From contig NZ_JACCCV010000002.1 of NCBI RefSeq assembly GCF_013410115.1, positions 186,001 through 250,000 of the forward strand: DNA of 64,000 nucleotides. Reading direction: 5' to 3'. Shown piece by piece: positions 36,303 to 45,754 of this stretch. The position numbers and the translations under genes were made by a program. The first letter of the stretch is position 1. The number at the start of each line of letters is the position of its first letter. The DNA comes from Tunturiibacter gelidiferens. Lineage in GTDB: Bacteria; Acidobacteriota; Terriglobia; Terriglobales; Acidobacteriaceae. Under the pieces are notes generated by a model. That model was not told the origin of the DNA. It made no database searches and saw only the letters and a list, made by a program, of their open reading frames with translations.

Positions 36303-37637
36303 TCAGCTTGGATGGAGCGTTCCGGTATTCTCTAACGCGGCTTCGCGACGGAGCTTTCGAACTCTAAACCAGAACGCGACCCCGACGAGTCCCTGAAAGA
36401 TCACCTGACTCGCACACATGCCCAACATGACTCCGTTCAACCCAAGTTGTCGAGCGAGGGGTCCGGCTAGCGCTGCGGAGAATGCGATCAGTACCGGGTA
36501 GGTCCAGAAGATGGGTGCGGTGTACTCGAGCGCCTGCAGACCGTAGCGCAAGGGGCCCGAGACGAAGATGATCAAGTACATGAATGCGTATAGACGGAGC
36601 ACAAAGCCGTCGGAGGAGTACTTCGTTCCATAAGCGAGCTTCAGCCAGAAGGTAGGAAAGCATGCCACGATGCCTGTGAAGGCCAGGGTTACGGCGCCCC
36701 ACTGGAGGGAGATCCGCTTGATGTAACGCAACATGCCGTCGACACCGCCAAGGCGCATCTGCCGGGCTGCCTCGGAGGGTACGACATTATCCAAGCCGAG
36801 AAACCAGACGTGGGCGACGCCGACGATGTTCTGTGCGGCGCGCAGAATTGCCGAGGCTGCCGCACCGTAGTAGATCGGAGCCGCCATCTGAAAGAGATTG
36901 CCCGCTCCCCACTGCATAAAGGCCGAAGGTGCGAGCCATCGAGACATGCGCCAGTGCCTGAGAAAGACGGTTCGAAGAGCGTGACGACTGAAGGTGACGG
37001 ACTCGTACCAGCGGAGGCACGTGACGAATCCTGCGAATGAGGTTGCGGCGATGATCCAGAGCATGGTGGACAGCTTTGCGCCGTGGTGGCGCGAGATCCA
37101 GAAGATGATTGGCACCTGAGTGAGGTAGCTCACGATATCGGTGACGAGAGCCCGCTTGCTTTGACGGGTGCAGAAGAAGTAGCGGCGGAGGAACTCCTGA
37201 AGCAGGTAGGCGATCGTTGCACCGCTAAGCGGAAGCGCCAAACCTCCCACGCCCCATTGCGGAAAGAATTTTGTGGAGCCCCATACGCAGAGAAACATGA
37301 CGAATGCCACCAGCAGACTGAAGGCAAGCTCCTGTATAAGAACCGAGCCATAGTACGCGGGGCGGTCTTCCGGCTCCTGTTTCGGCCCGACGCTCATCAT
37401 GGGTGTCACAATCATTGCGTACTGGAGGCTGTTAGCAAACAATACGGCTACCCATCCGAGGGCAAAGACACCGTAGTCGCGAACCCCGAAGGCGCGGGCG
37501 AGAAGAACGTTGGTGATAAAGTTTGCACCGCTGACCAGCCCCTGGTCGAAGAGTGCAGCAGGCGTCCGGCCGCCGCCGATCCGGGCGAGGGATCGAGACA
37601 AGAAAGTCTGCTTGATTTCAGAAGTTTCAGTGCGCAA
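36303..37637 (-). CDS. wzx: Wzx-type polysaccharide flippase
   Basis: A 444-residue polytopic membrane protein of the polysaccharide transporter/MOP family with about 12 hydrophobic segments and no other domain. The opening LSRSLARIGGGRTPAALFDQGLVSGANFITNVLLARAFGVRDYGVFALGWV is typical of Wzx/RfbX O-unit flippases, which carry undecaprenyl-pyrophosphate-linked oligosaccharide across the inner membrane. Position between glycosyltransferase and polymerase genes agrees. Assignment at family level is good; the symbol is by analogy. Confidence 0.87.
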   Translation of the reverse strand: MRTETSEIKQTFLSRSLARIGGGRTPAALFDQGLVSGANFITNVLLARAFGVRDYGVFALGWVAVLFANSLQYAMIVTPMMSVGPKQEPEDRPAYYGSVLIQELAFSLLVAFVMFLCVWGSTKFFPQWGVGGLALPLSGATIAYLLQEFLRRYFFCTRQSKRALVTDIVSYLTQVPIIFWISRHHGAKLSTMLWIIAATSFAGFVTCLRWYESVTFSRHALRTVFLRHWRMSRWLAPSAFMQWGAGNLFQMAAPIYYGAAASAILRAAQNIVGVAHVWFLGLDNVVPSEAARQMRLGGVDGMLRYIKRISLQWGAVTLAFTGIVACFPTFWLKLAYGTKYSSDGFVLRLYAFMYLIIFVSGPLRYGLQALEYTAPIFWTYPVLIAFSAALAGPLARQLGLNGVMLGMCASQVIFQGLVGVAFWFRVRKLRREAALENTGTLHPS

Positions 37638-37777
37638 TGGATCCTCTGCGTACGTTTATAGCTTGCGAAAACAACGCCGGGGCGCCCTGGTCATCAGGAG
37701 ATATCCAAAGGCAACAGCCGAATGCTCTTGTTGAATCCATGAATTGGGTTAACGATATCACCGGCACAGGAAAGCTT

Positions 37778-39142
37778 CTATGCGCCCACTTCCTGAGGTA
37801 TGGAGTGACTGAGAGGTCGCGACTTTTTCTTGAGCTTCCGTGGTGATAGTTTATCTACGCCACCCACGAGCCCTATGAATGTGAGCAGAAAAATGGCACC
37901 TGGTCTGGTGTAAATGTAGGTGAGGTTTGGACCTCCGAGAGATCTGACCGTGAAGAGGATCATCAAGAACAGGAAGAAGACCTGATGGAGACCGCGATAT
38001 GCGGTTCTGAAAGCTGTCCAGAGGGCGAGGCCGTAGATACAGAGGGCCAGAATAGCCGCGAGAATCCCACCACTCACAAAGGCGTGGAGATACTCGTTAT
38101 GTGCGTGAGGCGGAATCCAGTGGGTGTAGATCCAGTGATCGCGGAGCGCGTTTTTGGCGCCCACGACGTAGCCGTATCCGAGGACCGGCCTGTCACGGAT
38201 TGCTTCGATGGCTGATTGCCAGACGCGAGTTCTGTCGTTCAGCGTGGCCAGTGAGTTGGCGTTTTGGCCTCGAGAGACATACTCGATGATTGTGCTTCGA
38301 AACAGAATACCGAGTGCTCCCAGAACCGCGGTGGAGATGATCGTGCCGATTCGTAAAACGAACTTACCTGAGAAAAAGATGGCGTAGAGAAGAATCAGGA
38401 TCAAGAAGCTAAGCTGCTCGATGCGCGTACGAGCCAGGACCAGGGTCACAAAGGCGAGGACGCACCCGCAAAATCTGATGAGGCCGCGAGGGAAGAAGAA
38501 AAGAGCGTAGAAGAAAGCCGCAACAGAGAGTGTGGCGAGGTAGGACGGAGACAGAAATTCGCCGCCGAGCTGTGCGTGCGCACTGGTCATCTCTCCTTCG
38601 CCGGCGCCGCCGTAGACTTGTGACGGCATGAACGGAAGGACGATGTAGGTCATTGCGATCCATATCCAGGCGACACGGCCGATCAGGTGAGCCATCAGTT
38701 CCGTTCTACGATCTGCGGGAGTGCGGGTGTAGAGCGCGAGGACAAGAGCGAAGGCAAGAACCCACTCGTACATGCGGTACAGACTGATGAGGATATCGCT
38801 GTAGGCGGGTGGTGTGAGGCGACTGACGGGCTGAAGAGCTGTGGACAAAAGCATTTGGAGGACGAGGACGATCCAGAGCCAGTTGCCAATGTTCACTTTG
38901 CGGCACAGTAGCGGGCGACGCCCCAGGATTACGACGACAACGAGAACGTAACTCGACAGGAAGGTGATCAGCATTGCGCTGAGAGATGTCAGGTTGAACA
39001 GCCCTTGCGCGTGCGTTCGGCCGGTTACGTCGAAATGAATGAAGTTCGGTACGCCGACGAGGTAGATCAACGTCGCCCAGTACAGAAGGGGGTTCTGCCT
39101 TTGCAATGGGTAGGGTTGATCTGCCGTCATAGAGACTTCCAT
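37778..39142 (-). CDS. wzy: Wzy/O-antigen ligase family membrane protein
   Basis: A 454-residue protein with about 11 membrane helices. The large periplasmic loop near residues 310-360 carries RTRVWQSAIEAIRDRPVLGYGYVVGAKN followed by PHAHNEYLHAFVSGGI, the Wzy_C/O-antigen-ligase pattern (R and H-N-x-x-L residues implicated in catalysis). It is likely the EPS polymerase of this locus; a ligase role cannot be excluded from sequence. It lies 140 bp from the flippase gene. Confidence 0.85.
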   Translation of the reverse strand: MEVSMTADQPYPLQRQNPLLYWATLIYLVGVPNFIHFDVTGRTHAQGLFNLTSLSAMLITFLSSYVLVVVVILGRRPLLCRKVNIGNWLWIVLVLQMLLSTALQPVSRLTPPAYSDILISLYRMYEWVLAFALVLALYTRTPADRRTELMAHLIGRVAWIWIAMTYIVLPFMPSQVYGGAGEGEMTSAHAQLGGEFLSPSYLATLSVAAFFYALFFFPRGLIRFCGCVLAFVTLVLARTRIEQLSFLILILLYAIFFSGKFVLRIGTIISTAVLGALGILFRSTIIEYVSRGQNANSLATLNDRTRVWQSAIEAIRDRPVLGYGYVVGAKNALRDHWIYTHWIPPHAHNEYLHAFVSGGILAAILALCIYGLALWTAFRTAYRGLHQVFFLFLMILFTVRSLGGPNLTYIYTRPGAIFLLTFIGLVGGVDKLSPRKLKKKSRPLSHSIPQEVGA

Positions 39143-39295
39143 CCTGTTCGAAAACCGGTAGCGCCAGTGTCAGTCTGCATTAGAAACGAGTGATCGGGTT
39201 TTCGGGCTCGATATACAGTCGCAGAGCTGAGATAACGATATGCCGGCGTCAGCTGGTTGCGAAGCAAAATGGCGGCTGAACTCGGCAAGAGAGTT

Positions 39296-40315
39296 CTAGT
39301 GATAGACGTAGAGGGCGGCCTGCGACGTACTTGCGAAGAGTCCGCTTGTCAAAACTGTCTTCGTCTTGCTGATCGGCACATAGATCAGGTCTTCCGCCTG
39401 CAGCCGGGGTGGGGGGATCTTTCCCTTCTCGATGTCTCTGTATGCGAGGGCGGTCTCCTGAACCTGGCCGTCCGGCATCTTGCGGATCAGCCGCATGGAG
39501 CCAACCGCGGCGTTGATGGTCGTTCCGTAGGCGAGGGAGAGAGCCTGGGTGAGATTGAGTTCGCCTCCCTCCTGCATGATGTAACCTCCTGGCCTGTTGA
39601 CACCGCCAAGGACGTAGACAACACCGGCGCGCCGCACCGTGACCGTGTCCCCGGGGCGAACCTTTGTATCCACCAGGGTCATGTCGTCAGAGCTCCGCGA
39701 GTAGTGGACCATCTCTTTCTGCGGATTGACGCCTTCGGGGTGACGGATCTCGATGGCGTTTCCAGCCAATTGGGTTTCGCCGCCGGCGAGGGCGATGATG
39801 TCCTCGAGGCTGTGCGGTGCGAGCAACTCGATTCGTCCGGGATTGTGTACTTCGCCCAGAACACTGACGTTCGAGCCTGCGTATTGGCTGACGTTCAGAT
39901 TGACCTGCGGATTGTTGAGGATCTTGCCGTCTTTAAGACGCGTCTCGATCGCGGCGGCAGCTTCGGTCATGGTCTGACCTGCCACGTGGATTGATCCGAT
40001 CATGGGGAGGGTGATGTCTCCATGGGTGTCGATGCGAACGTCGGTGGATAGCTCGGGAGCGTCATACACTTCCATGCTGAGAAGAAAGCCCGGCGCGAGT
40101 TGCAGCCCGGAGAAGTCCTCGGGAACCACCGTCAGGGTTGTCAATCTTCTTCTGGTGGTCGGTTCCGTGTCGCCGGCTCCGGGACCGTCGAAGGTGCTGG
40201 TCCCTCCTACCTTTTGTGGGGCAAGCTGAGCGTGGGCGGTAGGCGATGAGAACGCGAGAGCGCCTAGAAATACCGGTGCAAGAACCATTTTTCCATAAAG
40301 ACTAGATAGTCGCAT
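39296..40315 (-). CDS. wza: Polysaccharide export protein, Wza-like (SLBB)
   Basis: A product of about 339 residues beginning at Met24 of the longest frame (40315), preceded by GAGGAAGG. A classical signal peptide (FLGALAFSSPTAHAQ) rather than a lipobox is seen, unlike E. coli Wza. Poly_export motif: FLLSMEVYDAPELSTDVRIDTHGDITLPMIGSIHVAGQTMTEAAAAIETRL (about residues 75-130), then two SLBB-like domains (VNVSVLGEVHNPGRIELL and VYVLGGVNRPGGYIMQEGGELNLTQALSLA). It would form the outer-membrane channel for EPS. It overlaps the 3' end of the wzc gene by 14 bp, so the two are co-translated or coupled. Confidence 0.93.
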   Translation of the reverse strand: MRLSSLYGKMVLAPVFLGALAFSSPTAHAQLAPQKVGGTSTFDGPGAGDTEPTTRRRLTTLTVVPEDFSGLQLAPGFLLSMEVYDAPELSTDVRIDTHGDITLPMIGSIHVAGQTMTEAAAAIETRLKDGKILNNPQVNLNVSQYAGSNVSVLGEVHNPGRIELLAPHSLEDIIALAGGETQLAGNAIEIRHPEGVNPQKEMVHYSRSSDDMTLVDTKVRPGDTVTVRRAGVVYVLGGVNRPGGYIMQEGGELNLTQALSLAYGTTINAAVGSMRLIRKMPDGQVQETALAYRDIEKGKIPPPRLQAEDLIYVPISKTKTVLTSGLFASTSQAALYVYH

Positions 40316-42599
40316 GAACCTGACCTTCCTCTTGTCTGGAGTAGCTGTAGCCGTGAAATCCGTCAGCTGTCGGATTGCGAACATCGTTCAACACAACACC
40401 CAGGACAGGCGTGTTGGCGTGATGGAGGCTGTCGATCAGGCTGGAGAGCACGGACTGGGTTGTGCTGCGTGAGCGTACTACTGCGATGGTGCCGCCAACC
40501 TTGCTGGCGATGATGGCGGTGTCTGTGACCGACAGGATTGGGGGACTGTCGATCAGAACGTAGTCATAGTCGGCGGCGCAGACTCGCAGGAGAGCGTCGA
40601 AGGTTTGCGATTCGAAGAACTCCGCGGGGAACTCGGGGGGGCGTCCGGCGGGGAGCATGAAGAGGTTGGGGAGCGAGGTGTGCCGTACGACGCCGAGAAC
40701 TTCCGCTTTGGTGACTGGGTCTTCGAGGTCGCTTACACCGGGAGAGATCGCGCATCCGAAGAGGCGGTGCAGATCCGGGTTGCGAAGATCGCAATCAAGC
40801 AGCAGAACACGTGCGCCCTGCTGCGCGAAGGCCACTCCAAGGTTGTAGACCGCCGTTGTCTTGCCGTCGCGGCCTGCGGCGCTTGTGACGAGCAGCGTCC
40901 TGGAGCCGATGGATGGGAGGGCACGCAGGATGGAGGTTCGAATGACGCGAAAGGCCTCGGAGAAAGGAGCCTTTGGAGCGTCGATCAGCTTGCTATCTCC
41001 ACCTGACGCGGTCAGCAGACTCTTGGTCTGCATTCTGGGGACATAGCCAAGCATGCGAAGGCCAGCGACCCCCTGCAGATCACGCGGTCTGCGTACTGTC
41101 TCATCGAGACTCTCGCGCAGAAAGGCGGAAGAGATACCGAAGAACATTCCTATGCCGGCGATCAGAGATAGATACTTCAGGTAGTTCGGTACGGCCGGAG
41201 TGCCGGCGGGCCGGGCCTGATCGGCGATATCAATGCGGGTGGCGCGAACGCCAGAGGCCAGGCTTGCAGTCTGCAGCTTCGAGAAGAGGTTCTCGTAGAG
41301 AGTTCGATTGGAGTTCGCTTCCTGGGCCAGGACCTGGAGATGGACGGTGGAGTCAGCCATCTCATTTGCGGCGGACTGCTGCTTGACGAACTGTTGCCGG
41401 ATGGTGTCTTCGTTCTGCTTTGCGTAGAGGTAGGAGTTCTCTGCGCGCTTGCTGATGCGGGCCAGTTCGGCGTGCATCTGCTGGCGAACGGCATCGAGCT
41501 GCTGCTGGGTTTGCGCGAGACGCGGATTATTGGCGCCGTACTTGACCGCTGCCCCTGCGTACTCCTGAGCGAGTTCAGCCTCCTGGGTCCTGAGGGAGCG
41601 GACGAGTTGAATTCCGCCGTCTGCTGTCAGTGCGCCTCCACCACCGCCTGAGACGCTCATCGAGCCAAGGCCAAGTACAACCTCAGGATCCTGCGACTGG
41701 ACGAGGTGGAAGACGGTCTCCGCAGAGATGCGATTGGACTCTGCGGTGGTGAGCTCCTGGTTGAGGCCGAAGAGTCGATCGGTGACGGTGCTATGAGGTG
41801 ACACACCAACACTGGCCGCATTATCGCCGGGACCACCACCGGAGAGTTGAACGCCCGCCAGGCCGGATTGTCTCTGGTAATCAGCCAACTTCTGTTCGGA
41901 TTCTTCGACCTGTTTCTTCAGATCATCGAGCTGCTTGCGGAGCCAAAACGACGATTGAATCGTCGAGTTGTGGCGGCGATCCATCGCGCTTTCGATGAAC
42001 TTCTGCGAGATAGCGTTTGCGACGTTGGCGGCTACGACTGGGTCCGGATTCTGGAAGGTAACTGTGATGAGCCGCGTGTCCGGCGGTGACTCAACCGTGA
42101 GACTCTTCGCGAAGCGTTTGATCAACTTTTCGCGGGTGAGCGGCGCCTGATCGAGAGGCTTGTCTTTCTCAGAGGCGACGATAGCCTTGTCGAAGGGACG
42201 AATGTGGGTGAGATTGAGATCGCGTATGACGGCCAGCGCGATGCCATCACTCTCGAGCACGCTGATGTCGGTTTCTATCTCGGCCTTCAGTTCATCGGCA
42301 GTAGGCGACGCGGCTCCCGTGTCGGTCGAGACATTGGCACTGTTATCTTCTTTGTTGATTTCGATGATGGCCGTGGAAGCATACTTCGGCGTCATCAAGA
42401 GGCAGACCAGCAGGCCCAGAAGAAAGATACCGAGCGCCACGAGAACGACAGTCTTCCATCGCCGGCGCAGAACCCGGAGTACGCCGGAAAGCGTCTCGTA
42501 CTCGGAGGGGCTCGATCCGAAGAGAGCGTCTTCGGACAATGTACCTAATGCTGCAGGCTGATGTTTGGAGAGAGAAGGATGTGGCTGAAGTGCACTCAT
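40302..42599 (-). CDS. wzc: Wzc-type chain-length regulator and BY-kinase
   Basis: A 765-residue product from 42599 (AAAGGA upstream). Residues about 35-90 hold the Wzz domain with the first membrane helix; a coiled coil (about 225-440) precedes the second helix (SLIAGIGMFFGISSAF). The cytoplasmic BY-kinase has Walker A SAAGRDGKTTA, Walker A' VLLLDCDLRNPDLHRLFG and Walker B DYVLIDSPP. The C-terminal tyrosine cluster is short: only two Tyr residues (GYSY) are seen, where E. coli Wzc has about seven. It couples polymerisation to export with Wza. Confidence 0.94.
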   Translation of the reverse strand: MSALQPHPSLSKHQPAALGTLSEDALFGSSPSEYETLSGVLRVLRRRWKTVVLVALGIFLLGLLVCLLMTPKYASTAIIEINKEDNSANVSTDTGAASPTADELKAEIETDISVLESDGIALAVIRDLNLTHIRPFDKAIVASEKDKPLDQAPLTREKLIKRFAKSLTVESPPDTRLITVTFQNPDPVVAANVANAISQKFIESAMDRRHNSTIQSSFWLRKQLDDLKKQVEESEQKLADYQRQSGLAGVQLSGGGPGDNAASVGVSPHSTVTDRLFGLNQELTTAESNRISAETVFHLVQSQDPEVVLGLGSMSVSGGGGGALTADGGIQLVRSLRTQEAELAQEYAGAAVKYGANNPRLAQTQQQLDAVRQQMHAELARISKRAENSYLYAKQNEDTIRQQFVKQQSAANEMADSTVHLQVLAQEANSNRTLYENLFSKLQTASLASGVRATRIDIADQARPAGTPAVPNYLKYLSLIAGIGMFFGISSAFLRESLDETVRRPRDLQGVAGLRMLGYVPRMQTKSLLTASGGDSKLIDAPKAPFSEAFRVIRTSILRALPSIGSRTLLVTSAAGRDGKTTAVYNLGVAFAQQGARVLLLDCDLRNPDLHRLFGCAISPGVSDLEDPVTKAEVLGVVRHTSLPNLFMLPAGRPPEFPAEFFESQTFDALLRVCAADYDYVLIDSPPILSVTDTAIIASKVGGTIAVVRSRSTTQSVLSSLIDSLHHANTPVLGVVLNDVRNPTADGFHGYSYSRQEEGQVHATI

Positions 42600-42940
42600 A
42601 GCAATAATCCTTTTTTGCATTCGCCTCGGACGGAATTGACTGATCGGGGGAATGCTATGAATTGTGCTAGCTCAAGAGCAACACCCTCTTGAGACTCGAG
42701 GGCTGAAAATCTTACAGCGCAGATAAGAGATTTATTCTTGAATACTACCACAGGACTTATGGATCTCCTCGAACCTCTGTAACGTAACTGCTCCCAAGGG
42801 AACTTTCTTTCGGACGTCGATCTGTTCAAATGGTGTAACAAATTTTCAAACTACATTCTTGGCGAAGAGCTTGTTACTCATCGATACGTTGGTCATGCTG
42901 TAAGACTGACTCTACCTCAGGAAGGTACCTATTTTCGTTG
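42600..42940. other. Promoter and leader region upstream of wzc
   Basis: 340 bp between the wzc start and the stop of the glycosyltransferase gene at 42941. No gene is seen. It contains the palindrome at 42671-42693 and the SD of wzc. It separates wzc-wza from the transferase gene upstream. Confidence 0.4.
42671..42693. promoter_or_regulatory. Perfect 8-bp inverted repeat upstream of wzc
   Basis: CTCAAGAG-N7-CTCTTGAG lies 72 bp before the wzc start, in its probable untranslated leader or promoter. No T run follows in the minus direction, so it is more likely an operator or RNA hairpin than a terminator. Confidence 0.45.
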
Positions 42941-44119
42941 TTACGCCAGTTGCGAATGATGGGTGTCAATACATTGGTGAAAGATATCCATAAGCTGTCG
43001 ATAATTTTGATCTTCAGTGTAGATAGCAAGGTACTTGGCTCGAGCCCGCTCCCGCATTAGATTCAGACGCTCTGAGTCTGCCATAAGGATGCTTACCGCG
43101 GAGGCGAGGCCCTTCTTATCAGTGCGGTTGTATAGGAGACCAGTTACACCTTCGTCAACCATCGCCTTCATCGGCGGGGTCAAGGCGGCAATCACTGGCG
43201 TCCCTTTGCAATATGCCTCGACGATGGTGCGGCCGAAGGGTTCATACCACTCCGACGGGAAGACGAGGAAAGCTGCTTTGGCGAGATATTCGCATACTTC
43301 TGCGAGCGACTTTCGTCCGAGGTATTCGATCCTCGGATCAGCCTCCGATGCCTGACGGAGGAGGGACTCAAGGGGGCCGTCGCCGATGATCTTCAAACAG
43401 ACGGATGGCGGGACGTCGGGCCACGCATTCAGAAGCGAGCGAAGACCCTTCTCCTCAGTCAGACGGCCTACATATAAACCGTAGCCGCCGGAACCGTCGC
43501 CAATGCCACTATCCGAGATGAAGTTCGGCTTCACAATAATTCTCTCTTCAGGAAATCCACCTGCGACCAGCTGCTGCTTCACGAAGCTGCTGACCGCGAT
43601 GTAGCGATCAACGGAGTTTGTCCAGACGCCGCGGAGATGAGCGTACGCGTTGCTGGCGACGACGGCAGCCGACTGCAGATAGCTCTGCCGATAACAACGA
43701 TGCTGTATGGCTGCAAGTGCAATTTTGCTGCCAACGCATGTAGTACATACGTGCCCGTCGCGAAAAAGATTTGCGGAAGGGCAGATAAGCCGGTAGTTTC
43801 GGACGGAAAGAGCGGTTGGGACACCCATTGCCTTCGCGGCGTCGAAGACAGATGGTGAAAGGAGAGGGAAAAAATTATCCACCTTCATGAGATCCGGCTT
43901 TGTCGATCGAATCAGGTCTTTCACTCGATCGGCTTCTCTAGTGTTCCAGACAGAACGCAGACCGACAGTGACCAAGTTCCCCGACTTTATTTCAGCATTG
44001 TCGAGCGTGTAATCGCTAACTTCCTCTCCGCGAGACCGAAGCATCGCGATCTCCTGCTCCCGAGATTCATCTTCTCCCCCTCGATAGATGTATCTATTGT
44101 GTAGAAACAGAATCCGCAT
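42941..44119 (-). CDS. GT4 family glycosyltransferase
   Basis: A 392-residue GT-B enzyme. MRILFLHNRYIYRGGEDESREQEIAML and LIRSTKPDLMKVDNFFPLLSPSV belong to the N-terminal acceptor domain; GGYGLYVGRLTEEKGLRSLLNAW and FPSEWYEPFGRTIVEAYCKGTPVIAA (E-x7-E intact) to the donor domain. It resembles capsule/EPS transferases. Transcription from its own promoter is likely (255 bp to the oxygenase gene upstream). Confidence 0.93.
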   Translation of the reverse strand: MRILFLHNRYIYRGGEDESREQEIAMLRSRGEEVSDYTLDNAEIKSGNLVTVGLRSVWNTREADRVKDLIRSTKPDLMKVDNFFPLLSPSVFDAAKAMGVPTALSVRNYRLICPSANLFRDGHVCTTCVGSKIALAAIQHRCYRQSYLQSAAVVASNAYAHLRGVWTNSVDRYIAVSSFVKQQLVAGGFPEERIIVKPNFISDSGIGDGSGGYGLYVGRLTEEKGLRSLLNAWPDVPPSVCLKIIGDGPLESLLRQASEADPRIEYLGRKSLAEVCEYLAKAAFLVFPSEWYEPFGRTIVEAYCKGTPVIAALTPPMKAMVDEGVTGLLYNRTDKKGLASAVSILMADSERLNLMRERARAKYLAIYTEDQNYRQLMDIFHQCIDTHHSQLA

Positions 44120-44375
44120 CAGGCCTCAAAAATCTATCTGTATTTTCACTGTAACGTAGTCGCTTCGCTTTCGCATTGGGGAGAGATGATGCGAGTGGGA
44201 TAGGAAGATACTCTCATTTCCATCGCAAAGCGTCCGCATACTGAGTGAGATGCAGATGAGACACGTTGCTGTCAGCCCTAAGTTAAACTCGTCAGAACTT
44301 GAAGATTTAAAACAAAGAACTTACTTCGTCCGACAAGAACGCAGAGCTTGATATCCCACTTGATCGAAGCGAGAG

Positions 44376-45191
44376 CTACCGGATCCTCTGACGAACGAAG
44401 TCGTAGAAGACAGGTGGAGTCCACTTCCGAACCAGACTGCGCACCGTGGGCTTCGGTCGATAACAATCCGGGGCGTAGAGGGAGCTGTGCACACCCATCT
44501 CTTTGCCGAGAATGCTCCCGGCGGTGTTGTAGTAGATCATGAAGGAGTAACGTGATCTTCCGCTGGGTTCGACTACTGGGTTGATGCCGTGATAGGAGGT
44601 CTCGGAGATCTTCATGAGCAGAGTTCTGTTGAAGATAGGCTCGATCTCCGCCTCTTTACGGCTGGCATCCTCGTTCCAAAGTTCGAGTTGGCCGCCGTAG
44701 TCCGGGGTCCAGTCATGATTGAGATAGATGATAAGAGCCAGACGGCGAATGAGGCCGCTCGTAATGTCGGCGTTGGAGTCGATGTGAACATCGAACTTTC
44801 CCTTTGGCGGGATAATGCTGTAGCCGGCCCCATGCATATAGGGGTCAGGCAGGAGATTCCAGATTCCCGTGATCTCGGAGAGGAGATAGAGGAACGGAGC
44901 TGAGTGAAGCAGAGCTACCAGCTGAAATCCCGCTGGTCCAAGCCCCGCTGCGGACTTCTGCCCGAGTTTTTCCAGGTTTTGGGTATTGTGATGTACCCAA
45001 TCCGATTTTTTGGTGTGGGACATCTCTTCAAGCACTGCCGTGAGCTGCTCCGAATCGAACAAGTTATCGATCGTGAGATAAGGAAATGGCCGGTTATTCT
45101 GATACCGATTGGCTAAGCTGGATGAACTCTCCGAGAGAGAGAGCTGGTCAAGCAGCCTGGACACATCACGGATACCCGTTTCGTTTTGCAT
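44376..45191 (-). CDS. 2-oxoglutarate/Fe(II)-dependent oxygenase (prolyl-hydroxylase-like)
   Basis: A 271-residue protein from ATG 45191 (GGAGA 4 nt upstream). The double-stranded beta-helix oxygenase triad is complete: HID at residues 136-138, His201 in SYHGINPV, and the 2-oxoglutarate-binding Arg in GRSRYSF (about 212-214). The N-terminal part (PFPYLTIDNLFDSEQLTAVLEEM) is typical of P4H/Tpa1-like family members. Substrate unknown; in this locus it might hydroxylate a sugar, a lipid carrier or a surface protein. The region is otherwise occupied only by EPS genes. Confidence 0.87.
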   Translation of the reverse strand: MQNETGIRDVSRLLDQLSLSESSSSLANRYQNNRPFPYLTIDNLFDSEQLTAVLEEMSHTKKSDWVHHNTQNLEKLGQKSAAGLGPAGFQLVALLHSAPFLYLLSEITGIWNLLPDPYMHGAGYSIIPPKGKFDVHIDSNADITSGLIRRLALIIYLNHDWTPDYGGQLELWNEDASRKEAEIEPIFNRTLLMKISETSYHGINPVVEPSGRSRYSFMIYYNTAGSILGKEMGVHSSLYAPDCYRPKPTVRSLVRKWTPPVFYDFVRQRIR

Positions 45192-45754
45192 AGTTCTCCG
45201 TCGCACGGAACGCAAGAAGCTGCTTTATCAATAAACATTATAGTTCTGTACCGCGGTTGAAGCCGGTCAAAGCGCACCCGCCGAGGTACGAATGGAACGA
45301 AAGTTCCCAAGGAAGTAGCAATTTTTTAGCAATATCACTTCTTTGTCATGAGCAATTTACTTTTCTCCCGGGAGATTTCTTCCCTTGTCCAGACAAACGG
45401 ACTGCCTGCTACCCGGGTTGTTAGCATTTTCAAGTCCAAACCTGCAAAGCCCTGCAGTGCAACTCTCAAACCCGGCCATCGCACTCTGGAAGAGATGCTT
45501 GCGGGGCACTTCTATCAGAGTTGTTCCTTTATTTGGCAGATTGGCTTCCTCTCTCTCAGTCCGGCCCCAGAATTGCTTATGCAGGTTGAGATAGGCGAGC
45601 TACCGACGAATATGAGAAGGCCTTCTCGGACCGTCCGCTTCATTGTCGAGTTCTGTTCCTTTGGTTACCCTAGTGACGTGTGGTAATCAGCTTTTCCCTT
45701 GTCGGCTTCGCATCATAACTTCCGTTACAGCGTTAATGAAAAGGGGCTAGACCT
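45192..45754. other. Divergent promoter region upstream of the priming transferase gene
   Basis: 560 bp between the oxygenase and the wbaP-like gene, which run apart. A 112-codon plus-strand frame (45348-45686) has no recognisable features and is not called. Presumably regulatory DNA for both. Confidence 0.4.

Noticed and set aside
45348..45686. 112-codon plus-strand frame before the priming-transferase gene
   Set aside because: No recognisable family, no SD, lies in a promoter region between divergent genes.
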